NCBI GenBank assembly: GCA_020056155.1
Contig: JAGVII010000179.1
Span: 1 to 13,801 of the forward strand
Direction: 5' to 3'
Length of the DNA: 13,801 bases
Source: Afipia sp.
GTDB taxonomy: Bacteria; Pseudomonadota; Alphaproteobacteria; Rhizobiales; Xanthobacteraceae
Shown here: one piece after another, positions 1 through 7,254 of the stretch
How the letters are laid out: the number at the start of each line of letters is the position of its first letter
Position numbering within the stretch: position 1 is the stretch's first letter
The notes under the pieces: generated by a model
What the model was told of the DNA's origin: nothing
Seen by the model: only the letters and a program-made list of their open reading frames with translations
The model's database searches: none
Translations under genes and position numbers: made by a program

Positions 1-1
1 C

Positions 2-895
2 AATGCGCCGACCCGCCGCTTCTTCGTTGCCGACCGCCAGAGTGGTCCGGTGCTGCTCAAATACGCCAATGAGCGGATCAAGATGGACATCGTGCCGCGG
101 ATCTGCCGCGGCGAGGTCTGCTTTGCGATCGGCATGAGCGAACCGAATTCCGGCTCCGACCTGTTTGCCGCCAAGACCAAGGCCACCAAAACAGATGGCG
201 GCTGGCTCATCAACGGCACCAAGATCTGGACCACATCGGCGCACATGGCCGACTATATGCTGGCGATTTTCCGCACCTCGCCGCCGACCAAGGAGAATCG
301 CCGCCACGGCCTGACCCAGTTTCTGGTCGACATGAAAACGCCCGGCATCACCGTCAATCCGATTGAGCAGATCAGCGGACTGAAGGAATTCAACGAGGTC
401 GTGTTCCAGGATGCGTTCATGCCGGACGACCACGTGCTCGGCGAAATCGACGGCGCGTGGAAGCAGGCGACCAGCGAACTGGCCTATGAGCGCAGCGGAC
501 CCGAACGGTTTCTCGAGACTTATTATGTGCTGACCGAACTCGTTCGCGCGCTTGGCTCAAACCCCGATACCCGCGGCGCGGAAGGCATCGGCCGCCTCGT
601 CGCCCAGCTTCACACCATGCGCCGCATGTCGGTGTCGGTCGCGGGCATGCTGCAGGCCGGCAAGGAACCGGTTGTCGAGGCGTCCATCGTCAAGGACATC
701 GGCACCATCTGGGAGCAGCAGCTGCCGCACCGGGTGCGCGACCTTGCCGCCTTTATCGATTCCGATGCGTCCAATCATCACACGCTGGAAGACCAGCTTG
801 CCTTCGCCATCAAGATCGCACCCAAGCTCACCATCCAGGGCGGCACCACCGAAGTCCTGCGCGGCATCATCGCGCGCGGACTTGGGCTACGCTGA
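2..895 (+). CDS. Acyl-CoA dehydrogenase, C-terminal 297 residues (5' end outside window)
   Basis: FAD-dependent alpha,beta-dehydrogenation of an acyl-CoA thioester, with electrons presumably passed to ETF. The frame is open from base 2, so the gene starts left of the window; about 100 N-terminal residues are missing compared with the usual 380-400. Visible family marks are the FAD/substrate signature CFAIGMSEPNSGSDL, the middle beta-domain stretch GGWLINGTKIWTTSAH, and the C-terminal IQGGTTEVLRGIIARGLGL. The position that carries the catalytic glutamate in medium-chain enzymes (E in xYEGT) is glycine here (IQGGT). The glutamate in LAYERSGPERF could be the base instead, as in isovaleryl- and long-chain-type enzymes; this is inference. 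A crotonase-fold gene follows after 28 bases, so the two probably share a transcript and act on the same acyl-CoA. The substrate cannot be read from the sequence. Confidence 0.93.
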   Translation, partial: NAPTRRFFVADRQSGPVLLKYANERIKMDIVPRICRGEVCFAIGMSEPNSGSDLFAAKTKATKTDGGWLINGTKIWTTSAHMADYMLAIFRTSPPTKENRRHGLTQFLVDMKTPGITVNPIEQISGLKEFNEVVFQDAFMPDDHVLGEIDGAWKQATSELAYERSGPERFLETYYVLTELVRALGSNPDTRGAEGIGRLVAQLHTMRRMSVSVAGMLQAGKEPVVEASIVKDIGTIWEQQLPHRVRDLAAFIDSDASNHHTLEDQLAFAIKIAPKLTIQGGTTEVLRGIIARGLGLR

Positions 896-923
896 GACAA
901 CAAGCATCGAACGAGGAACACCA

Positions 924-1709
924 ATGAGCGGCTTCACCGATATCGGCGTCGAGAAACATGGCCACGTCACGCTGATCGAAATTCGCCGGCCGCCGTTGAA
1001 TTTTTTCGATCTCTCCCTGATCCGCCAGATCGCCGATGCGCTCGGACAGATCGACAACGACATGGATAGCCGCGCCGTGGTGCTCGCCTCGCAGGGCAAA
1101 GCGTTCTGCGCAGGCGCGAATTTCAACCGGCCGGCGGGTTTTGATGGAGACGCCGCTTCCGGCGACGGAACCACCGGTGATCTTTATCGCGAAGCCGTAC
1201 GCATTTTCAGCAACAAGAAGCCGATCGTCGCCGCGGTTCAGGGCGCGGCCATCGGCGGCGGACTGGGTCTTGCCGTCTCGGCGGATTTCCGCGTCACCTG
1301 CCCCGAGGCGCGCTTCGCCGCGAATTTCACCAAGCTTGGATTTCATCCCGGCTTCGGATTGACCGTGACGCTGCCCGAAGTGATCGGAAAGAACAACGCC
1401 GCGCTGATGTTTTATACCAGCCGCCGCGTCACCGGCGAGGAGGCCTTCCATATGGGGCTCGCCAACGTGCTGGTGCCGCAGGATCAGGTGCGGGCCGAAG
1501 CTTTCAAGCTCGCGCACGAGATCGCCGAAAACTCGCCGCTGGGCTTGATGTCGACGCGCGCGACCATGCGTGTGGGGCTGGCCGATCGCGTCAAGGCGCA
1601 AACCGACCACGAACTCGCGGAGCAAACATGGCTGCGCGAAACCGAGGACTTTCAGGAAGGCATCAAGGCGACTGCGGAGCGCCGCGCCGGCAACTTCAAG
1701 GGGCGCTAG
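924..1709 (+). CDS. Enoyl-CoA hydratase/isomerase (crotonase) family protein with atypical active site
   Basis: 261-residue crotonase-fold protein. The ATG at 924 follows a purine-rich ribosome site (acgagga, 911-917) and gives a normal family length; the frame stays open upstream into the preceding gene, but that part is only its shadow. The oxyanion-hole segments are present: GKAFCAGANF (about residues 58-67) and VQGAAIGGGLGL (105-116). The two glutamates of classical hydratases (E144 and E164 in rat mitochondrial enzyme) align with G115 and F135 (GGGLGL and FAANFTKLG), so ordinary water addition to an enoyl-CoA is doubtful. It may be an isomerase, a decarboxylase, a thioesterase or a branch with other catalytic residues. 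Its position 28 bases after an acyl-CoA dehydrogenase gene points to a shared acyl-CoA pathway. The fold is certain; the reaction is not. Confidence 0.9.
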   Translation: MSGFTDIGVEKHGHVTLIEIRRPPLNFFDLSLIRQIADALGQIDNDMDSRAVVLASQGKAFCAGANFNRPAGFDGDAASGDGTTGDLYREAVRIFSNKKPIVAAVQGAAIGGGLGLAVSADFRVTCPEARFAANFTKLGFHPGFGLTVTLPEVIGKNNAALMFYTSRRVTGEEAFHMGLANVLVPQDQVRAEAFKLAHEIAENSPLGLMSTRATMRVGLADRVKAQTDHELAEQTWLRETEDFQEGIKATAERRAGNFKGR

Positions 1710-1815
1710 CCGGCCTTGCAACCCCGCAGTGCAGACAAGCGCAAACTCAGCAGGCGGTCGTGACTAACGCATCGTAAACGTCGGTGATCGCGGCCCGCTG
1801 CGGTTACGGTCTCTC

Positions 1816-1842
1816 AACGCTAAATCACAAAGTGTGAGCGTT
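1816..1842. repeat. Imperfect inverted repeat in the gap before the GGDEF-EAL gene
   Basis: Outer arms AACGCT and AGCGTT enclose inner arms TCACA and TGTGA around AAG; the left side has three extra bases (AAA) between outer and inner arm. It lies about 105 bases after the crotonase stop and about 80 bases before the start of the cyclic-di-GMP gene. It could be a regulator site or a weak bulged hairpin. Only TTT follows, so a strong intrinsic terminator is unlikely. The rest of 1710-1919 shows nothing I can name. Confidence 0.3.
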
Positions 1843-1919
1843 TCGCCCGCACATAGGCACTGCCAAACTCCGCATTAATGCTGACCTCGCTACCGTCGCG
1901 GCAGGGGTCAAACACGACA

Positions 1920-4019
1920 ATGCCGCAAGACAGCACCTTTGTGTTTTTCTACCACCACGTTCTTGTCGCCATGGCCGGAGCCGTGTGCCTGTTCGGAACC
2001 TGGGTCGGAATGCGGCATTTCGCGCGCGCCCGGGCGACCGAAGGGCTGACACGTTACGGCTGGCTCTTTATGGCGTCGGTCGGCACCGGCGCAGCGCTGT
2101 GGGCCTCGACGTTCATTTCTATTCTGGCATTGGCTCCAATGCAGGCGAGCGCCTTCGAACTCGGGCCGATTGCTGGGGCGTTGCTGATTGCGATCGTCGC
2201 CTGCCTTCTCGGATTTGAAATCGGCAGCCGTCACACCCCCCATCTCGCGCCCGAGCTTGGCGGTCTTGTGATGGGCATCGGCATTCTGATGATGCATTAT
2301 GTCGGGCTTAATGCCTGGCGAACCGGCGGGACCATTTCATGGAACTCGTATGGGCTGGCTGCAACTCTCGTTCTTGGCCTCGGGCTTAGTGCCCTTTCCG
2401 TGAATCGCGCTAACCGCCCGGTGACGCGTTACTGCCGTCATGGCGCCGCCATCGTGATGACATTCATGATCTGCGTGATGCATTACACGCTGAGCTACTC
2501 GTTGAGTATCGCGCCGGATAGCTCGGTCGTTCTGTCGCCCGAGCTAATGCCCGCGACAATGCTTGGAGCCGGCGTCGTGGGCGCCGTCCTCCTGGTCATG
2601 GGCAGCGGCTTCTCCTCCTATATCATCGACCTGCGCTCGCGCACGGAATCCGCCGACCGCATCCATCAACTCTCATTCAATGACACGATGACGGGATTGC
2701 CGAACCGCATCGCATTTAACGAGAGGCTGGCGTTCGATGTCGCGGATGCCCACGAGCAGGCGCACAAGGTCGCGGCGTTTTCGATCGATCTCGACGGGTT
2801 CAAGGATGTCAACGACGTGTTCGGACACAGCGCTGGCGATCTGTTGCTGATCGACGTTGCCGAGCGCATGCGCCAGTCGATCGGACCCGGAGAATTCCTG
2901 GCGCGGCAAAGCGGCGATGAATTTCTGGGACTGCGCGTCTCGGGTAACCACCCGGAAGATGCCGAGGATTTTGCGAGACGGATCGCGCAGGTTTTTCAAA
3001 ACCCGTTTCAGGTCCACGGTCAACCGGTCACCCTGACCGCGTCCATCGGTTTTGCGATCTTCCCGACCGATACGCCGGAGCGCGATCAACTTCTCAGCAA
3101 TGCCAAGCTTGCGATGCATCGGGGTAAGAGCAGGCAACGCGGGACGATCTCCAAGTATCACCGGGAAATGGACGATGCAGCGCGGACGCGGCGTGCGCTT
3201 GCCCGTGACCTGCAGACCGCCGTTGAGCGCGACGAACTCGAATTGCACTATCAGCTGCAGACGTCGCTTTCCGACGGCGCTATCTGCGGGGCAGAGGCCC
3301 TCATGCGCTGGCGGCATCCGGTTCGCGGACTGGTGTCTCCGGCGGAGTTCATTCCGCTCGCCGAGGAAACCGAAGCGATTATTCCGATGGGCGAATGGGC
3401 TCTGCAAACGGCCTGCCGCGACGCGGCCGACGGCAAAATTCCCGGTACGGTGGCCGTCAACCTGTCGCCCATTCAATTCAGCCGGGAGGATCTGGCTGAA
3501 CGGATATGGAGCATTCTGCTGGAAACCGGATTGTCGCCATCACGACTCGAGATCGAGGTAACCGAGTCGACGCTGATGACCGACACCAATCACGGCCTGC
3601 GTATCCTGCGTAAGCTGAAATCGATGGGCATGTCCGTGGCGCTCGACGATTTCGGCACCGGTTACTCATCGCTGGCGATGCTGCATTCCTTTCCGTTCGA
3701 CAAGATCAAACTTGACCAATCGTTCGTGAAACGTCTGCCGAGCGATGCTGCCGCAGCGGCAATCGTTCGCACCGTGCTGGCGCTTGGGAAGAGCCTTGGC
3801 ATTCCAGTTCTCGCGGAAGGCATAGAAACAGCCGCGCAGTGGCGTTTCCTTGCAAACGAAGGCTGCGAAAAGGGTCAGGGGTATTTGTTCGCGAGACCTG
3901 TACCGCTGGGCAAACTGCCCGAGGCAATACGCGGCGCTCAGTCCGTCGATGCAAATCAGCCGTCTGCCGCCAGTTCGCATCAGGCCGCAGGCTATGTTCA
4001 GCTTTCTCTGGCTGTCTGA
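1920..4019 (+). CDS. Membrane MHYT-GGDEF-EAL protein, cyclic-di-GMP turnover
   Basis: 699 residues from the ATG at 1920, which has AGGGG (1903-1907) ahead of it. An in-frame ATG at 1878 would add 14 residues but lacks a ribosome site. Residues about 1-235 are a multi-helix membrane MHYT sensor: MHYVGL (125-130) and MHYT (187-190) are clear, while the first repeat is degenerate (WASTFI at 61-66). The GGDEF domain (about 250-415) carries SGDEF at 331-335 with an intact nucleotide-site aspartate in SIDLDGF; no RxxD inhibitory site sits just before it. The EAL domain (about 425-675) keeps the known metal and catalytic residues: E459 (EAL), N514 (NLSP), E546 (EVTE), D576-D577 (DDFGTGYSS), K597, E633 and Q653. 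Phosphodiesterase activity is therefore likely; cyclase activity is possible because SGDEF is a tolerated variant. It is a single gene, convergent with the polysaccharide gene. Confidence 0.95.
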   Translation: MPQDSTFVFFYHHVLVAMAGAVCLFGTWVGMRHFARARATEGLTRYGWLFMASVGTGAALWASTFISILALAPMQASAFELGPIAGALLIAIVACLLGFEIGSRHTPHLAPELGGLVMGIGILMMHYVGLNAWRTGGTISWNSYGLAATLVLGLGLSALSVNRANRPVTRYCRHGAAIVMTFMICVMHYTLSYSLSIAPDSSVVLSPELMPATMLGAGVVGAVLLVMGSGFSSYIIDLRSRTESADRIHQLSFNDTMTGLPNRIAFNERLAFDVADAHEQAHKVAAFSIDLDGFKDVNDVFGHSAGDLLLIDVAERMRQSIGPGEFLARQSGDEFLGLRVSGNHPEDAEDFARRIAQVFQNPFQVHGQPVTLTASIGFAIFPTDTPERDQLLSNAKLAMHRGKSRQRGTISKYHREMDDAARTRRALARDLQTAVERDELELHYQLQTSLSDGAICGAEALMRWRHPVRGLVSPAEFIPLAEETEAIIPMGEWALQTACRDAADGKIPGTVAVNLSPIQFSREDLAERIWSILLETGLSPSRLEIEVTESTLMTDTNHGLRILRKLKSMGMSVALDDFGTGYSSLAMLHSFPFDKIKLDQSFVKRLPSDAAAAAIVRTVLALGKSLGIPVLAEGIETAAQWRFLANEGCEKGQGYLFARPVPLGKLPEAIRGAQSVDANQPSAASSHQAAGYVQLSLAV

Positions 4020-4026
4020 CGCAGCG

Positions 4027-5445
4027 TCAATGACCCGGCGTGTCCAGTCCGGACGCAACCGCCTTTTCCTCGTCCATCAATTCCAGCAGCCACGCCAGGC
4101 TGACGCCGAGGCCCAACCCGATCAGCAAGCTGGTCAGCAACACACCTAAGGGGAATGTTCCGCTTGGCTCGAGCGGTGCTGTCGCCCGGCTGAGTATCCG
4201 GGCAATCGAACCGTCTGATCCAGATTGTTCGCCAAGGTCGCGGGACCGGGCCAGCACAGCCTGATAGGCAACCCGGCTCGCCTCCACGTCACGTTCGAGC
4301 TCCCTGAGACGTGTGACCGTTTCGTTGGACTTCATCATATCCTGTTTGGACGTCTCAAGGCGGCTTTTGAGCTGCGTGACCGACGCGCGCGCACGCTCCA
4401 GCTCGCTTGTGGCTGACTGAATAGCTCCCTGGATCGATTGATCAAGCAGCCGTTTCGCTTCGGTAGCCCGCATCCGCGCGATGACGAGATCGGGATGACG
4501 GGGGCCAAGAGTCTGGGCGAGGTCGAGTTCAAGCCGCCTTGCCGCTGCGTAGCGGTTTCCGAGCACCCTGGTACTTCCTCCGCGAGCCGCATCGGGAATG
4601 CCTCCAGCTTCGAGAGTCTTTCTGGCACGCTGAAGCAGGTTGAGCGTCGATCGCAGACCGGCGACTTTGGCCTCGGCAGCGCTCATCTGGCCGGAAATCT
4701 CATTTACCTGCTTCTCGGCATCGGATGGACCGTTCGCGACAGCCGTCAGGTTCTCGCGGCGAAATATTTCATAGCGCTGTTCTGCGTTCCGCACGCGGGA
4801 CTGAAGTGTTTCCAGCCGTGGACCGAGAGACGCGGCAGCGCTCGGTGATACTCCCTTGCGCGCCTGCGCCTGTTCCTCGACGTACCCATCCATCACGGCA
4901 TTGGCGACACGAGCCGACGTCTCGCGGTCCGGTGTGACGACCTTGACGTCGACGGTATGAGAGCCGGGATTGCGCACGATGCTGACGGCGCGGTTGAGTT
5001 GACGCAGCGCCATCGCATGCCGATCGACGGCAGGAGCAAGCCCGACGCCGGTCAGAAGCGCGGAGAGAATGCCCTTCGATTTGCCGCCAAAGAACGGATC
5101 GGTTTCGAGTTTCTCCTGCGCGATGACCCGGTCGTAAACACTGCGCGACGTCATGACATAGATCTGGTTTTCAACGCCTGTCTTGTCGGCGTCACCCGCT
5201 ACGGCCGGAACCGCGCCAGCACTAGCCTGAGTTCCCGGCAGATCGAGCAAAATCCTGCCCAATGCCGCATATTTAGGAGCCGACAGAAGAATCCAGGCAA
5301 GGCAAATACCCGCGCATGCAAGCGTCACGGCCGCAATGAATGCTGCCCTGCGGCGCAACATCGCCGCAATGCCATCCACATCCAGGACGGGCGCCTGAAT
5401 GCGCGGCAGGTACGCATCGTGCCTGTCGCTTTCGGAAATCGCCAT
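4027..5445 (-). CDS. Wzz/GumC-type polysaccharide co-polymerase without kinase domain
   Basis: Inner-membrane protein that governs chain length or export of surface polysaccharide. From the ATG at 5445 it has 472 residues: an N-terminal Wzz segment (VDGIAAMLRRRAAF), a first membrane helix at about 35-55, a long periplasmic part rich in heptad-like helix (about 190-390), a GNVR-type stretch (RELERDVEASRVAYQAVLAR), the proline-containing ATAPLEPSGTFP and a second helix at about 431-456. It ends 16 residues after that helix, so the BY-kinase domain of fused GumC/ExoP proteins is absent and no separate kinase is in the window. An in-frame ATG at 5511 is less likely: it has no ribosome site, whereas AGGG stands 8 bases before 5445, and the palindrome at 5513-5533 would abut the upstream start. 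No glycosyltransferase gene is adjacent, so the polymer is unknown. Confidence 0.88.
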   Translation of the reverse strand: MAISESDRHDAYLPRIQAPVLDVDGIAAMLRRRAAFIAAVTLACAGICLAWILLSAPKYAALGRILLDLPGTQASAGAVPAVAGDADKTGVENQIYVMTSRSVYDRVIAQEKLETDPFFGGKSKGILSALLTGVGLAPAVDRHAMALRQLNRAVSIVRNPGSHTVDVKVVTPDRETSARVANAVMDGYVEEQAQARKGVSPSAAASLGPRLETLQSRVRNAEQRYEIFRRENLTAVANGPSDAEKQVNEISGQMSAAEAKVAGLRSTLNLLQRARKTLEAGGIPDAARGGSTRVLGNRYAAARRLELDLAQTLGPRHPDLVIARMRATEAKRLLDQSIQGAIQSATSELERARASVTQLKSRLETSKQDMMKSNETVTRLRELERDVEASRVAYQAVLARSRDLGEQSGSDGSIARILSRATAPLEPSGTFPLGVLLTSLLIGLGLGVSLAWLLELMDEEKAVASGLDTPGH

Positions 5446-5512
5446 GTCACCGGCCCTACGCGAGGTAATCCGGGGCAGTTTAGACCTTCTCCGGGTTTCC
5501 TGGGGAGACATC

Positions 5513-5533
5513 TTTGTTCAATCGTTGAACAAA
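5513..5533. promoter_or_regulatory. Perfect 9+3+9 palindrome upstream of the Wzz/GumC-type gene, probable operator
   Basis: Arms TTTGTTCAA and TTGAACAAA flank TCG with no mismatch. It lies 67 bases upstream of the preferred start of the polysaccharide gene, in the 163-base gap after the phosphoesterase gene. It is AT-rich and no T-run follows in either direction, so an operator fits better than a terminator. Its inner TGTTC and GAACA words are also the arms of the palindrome at 10738-10751, though spaced 7 bases apart instead of 4. I find no convincing -35/-10 pair next to it. Confidence 0.55.
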
Positions 5534-5608
5534 TCTGCCCTCGGACCGGACTGTCGGGCGACTGAGCCAAGGGCTGAAGCCCCAAAACGTCGCGAAAGCC
5601 GGGTCGCC

Positions 5609-6445
5609 TCAATCCGCGAGTTCGATAAAGATCGGCTGGTGGTCGGACGCCGAGGTCTTGGTATCCACCTCGACATGGCGAATCCGGTCACTCAAATCTT
5701 CGCTCGCGAATATGAAATCGCGGCAGTCCGGACCATCCGACCACTGTACGCGGTCATGCAGCCCGCACGTCAGTGCGTGAGGCTGTCCGGGACGACACAT
5801 CGACCAGGCATCGCGATAGTTCAATCCCGGACGAACTGATTCATGGACCAGCCCGTGCTGCGGGTCCGAGACGTCGAAATTGAAATCGCCGCAAAGCAGG
5901 CTCGATGCCGCCAGCGTCTGGGCCGCGTAGGGCTCGTTGTGTGTGCCGCTTGCCTTGGCGCTCGCCGAGGCCTCTTCCTGAAGATCGAGCAATCGCATGA
6001 TCTGCGCTTTGCGCTGATCGGCCGAATGATACTCGAGATGAGTGTTGACGACGCGCAGCGCGCCGAATGCAGCCTGAACCGTCACATCGAGCGCGTGACG
6101 CCGCATGCTGCGGACAGAACCGGCTCCCGGCCACGGCAGCAGATGATTGGAAATCTGCATCACCGGCAAGCGCGACAATGTCATGTTTCCGAACCGGTGC
6201 ATTCGTCCACCGCCATCGATGGCTTCAATGGCCGGACGGAACACCGGCACATATCCGGGCAGCAGCGACGCCAGTTGCGCGCTCTGGTCGGTGCCACCGT
6301 CAAGGCTGGAAAAATTGTCGGAGACTTCCTGAAAACAGTAGACGTCCGCGTCAGCCATCTCCCTCGCGACCGAGACGATGCGCGCAAGATCGGTCACACC
6401 ATCGCAGCCCTTGCCGCACTGAATATTCCAGGTCAGCAACCGCAT
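5609..6445 (-). CDS. Endonuclease/exonuclease/phosphatase (DNase I-fold) family phosphoesterase, last gene of the Ugp-type operon
   Basis: 278-residue metal-dependent phosphoesterase. The frame continues far upstream, but the start at 6445 gives the family's N-terminus (MRLLTWNIQCGKG) and overlaps the permease stop as TGATG. All the usual EEP-fold active-site motifs can be seen: N7 (TWNIQ), E40 (CFQE), H136 (NTHLEYHS), D187/N189 (GDFNFD), D243 (CRDFIF) and D268/H269 (SDHQP). There is no signal peptide, so it should act in the cytoplasm. The family hydrolyses DNA, phosphoinositides, sphingomyelin or other phosphodiesters, so sequence alone does not fix the substrate. Tight coupling to a glycerol-3-phosphate-type transporter and a GlpR-like regulator suggests that it cleaves an imported phosphodiester, in the place UgpQ takes in the E. 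coli ugp operon; that is inference. Confidence 0.92.
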   Translation of the reverse strand: MRLLTWNIQCGKGCDGVTDLARIVSVAREMADADVYCFQEVSDNFSSLDGGTDQSAQLASLLPGYVPVFRPAIEAIDGGGRMHRFGNMTLSRLPVMQISNHLLPWPGAGSVRSMRRHALDVTVQAAFGALRVVNTHLEYHSADQRKAQIMRLLDLQEEASASAKASGTHNEPYAAQTLAASSLLCGDFNFDVSDPQHGLVHESVRPGLNYRDAWSMCRPGQPHALTCGLHDRVQWSDGPDCRDFIFASEDLSDRIRHVEVDTKTSASDHQPIFIELAD

Positions 6446-7254
6446 CAGCGAATGCCTGCGCGCATGAAGGACTGCACGAACTGCCGCTGGAACAGCAGGA
6501 ACGCGATCAGCAACGGCCCCATCGTCATCACCGTCGCAGCCGTAATGATCGACCAGTCCACGCCGGTCTCGGGAGCACCGAAGACGGCAAGGCCGACGGT
6601 GAGCGGCCGGCTTTCCACCGAATTCGTCACGATCAAAGGCCACAGGAAGTTGTTCCAGTGATAGCTGACCGAGACAAGGCCAAAGGCCACGTAAGTCGGC
6701 CGCGCCAGCGGAACGTAGACTTTCCAGAGGATTTGCAGCGGCCCCGCCCCTTCGACACGAGCGGCTTCCACCAGTTCCTGCGGCACGCTCTTGAATGTCT
6801 GCCGCAACAGGAAGATGCCGAATGCGCTTGCGAGGTATGGCAGCGCAATCGCGGGGATCGTATCGAGCAACCCGAGCTTGCCGATCATGCGATAGTTCTC
6901 GACGATCAGCACGTCCGGCATAATCATCAACTGCAACAGCACCAGCGCGAACGCGATCCCGCTTCCACGGAACGTGAACCGCGCGAAAGCGTAGGCCGCG
7001 AGTGTCGAAAGAATGAGCTGCCCGATCAGGATAATGACGACCAGCACGACCGTGTTGATGTAATACCGCCCGAACGGCGCCTGATTCCACGCGCGCGCGA
7101 AATTTTCCAATGTCCACGGCGCGGACAGACTGAACGACGTCGCATAGGCGGCCGGATGCAGGGCGCTCCAGAATGCGTACGCCAGCGGCGCGAGCCACAG
7201 CAGCGCCAGCAGCCACGCGGCAATCGCCTCAAGGGGATGCGTGCGGCCGTTCAT
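6445..7254 (-). CDS. ABC transporter permease, UgpE/MalG type
   Basis: 269-residue inner-membrane permease of a CUT1-family importer. It shows about six hydrophobic helices (first at about 10-30, then 68-90, 100-118, 133-150, 188-205 and a last one near 243-258) and the cytoplasmic EAA loop EAARVEGA at 163-170, followed by LWKVYVPLARP, which contacts the ATPase. Its ATG overlaps the stop of the preceding permease as ATGA, and its stop overlaps the start of the phosphoesterase as TGATG, both signs of translational coupling. It pairs with the upstream UgpA/MalF-type permease to form the channel. Sugar and glycerol-phosphate transporters of this family have similar permeases, so the substrate call rests on the binding protein and the regulator. 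Confidence 0.94.
   Translation of the reverse strand: MNGRTHPLEAIAAWLLALLWLAPLAYAFWSALHPAAYATSFSLSAPWTLENFARAWNQAPFGRYYINTVVLVVIILIGQLILSTLAAYAFARFTFRGSGIAFALVLLQLMIMPDVLIVENYRMIGKLGLLDTIPAIALPYLASAFGIFLLRQTFKSVPQELVEAARVEGAGPLQILWKVYVPLARPTYVAFGLVSVSYHWNNFLWPLIVTNSVESRPLTVGLAVFGAPETGVDWSIITAATVMTMGPLLIAFLLFQRQFVQSFMRAGIR

Noticed and set aside
867..1721. 284-residue minus-strand open frame opposite the crotonase gene
   Set aside because: Shadow of a high-GC gene in the opposite strand; the plus-strand frame shows the crotonase motifs.
1825..1837. CRP/FNR-type site in TCACA-AAG-TGTGA
   Set aside because: The half-sites are in the reverse order and spacing compared with TGTGA-N6-TCACA.
1878..1919. 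Upstream ATG as start of the MHYT-GGDEF-EAL protein
   Set aside because: No ribosome site ahead of it, and the 14 extra residues are polar and unlike the membrane-sensor N-terminus; kept only as an alternative.
4957..5565. 202-residue plus-strand open frame opposite the Wzz/GumC-type gene
   Set aside because: Composition is that of an antisense shadow, no family resemblance or ribosome site; the minus-strand frame has clear domains.
5569..5580. GGGCT-GA-AGCCC hairpin after the phosphoesterase gene as its terminator
   Set aside because: In the direction of transcription the T-run (TTTT) comes before the hairpin, not after it, and the stem is only five pairs.
6446..7216. Minus-strand open frame running upstream of the EEP phosphoesterase, which would make a 535-residue fusion
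   Set aside because: The extra part lies out of frame over the UgpE-type permease and is arginine- and alanine-rich shadow sequence; the true start at 6445 gives the family N-terminus and a TGATG overlap.
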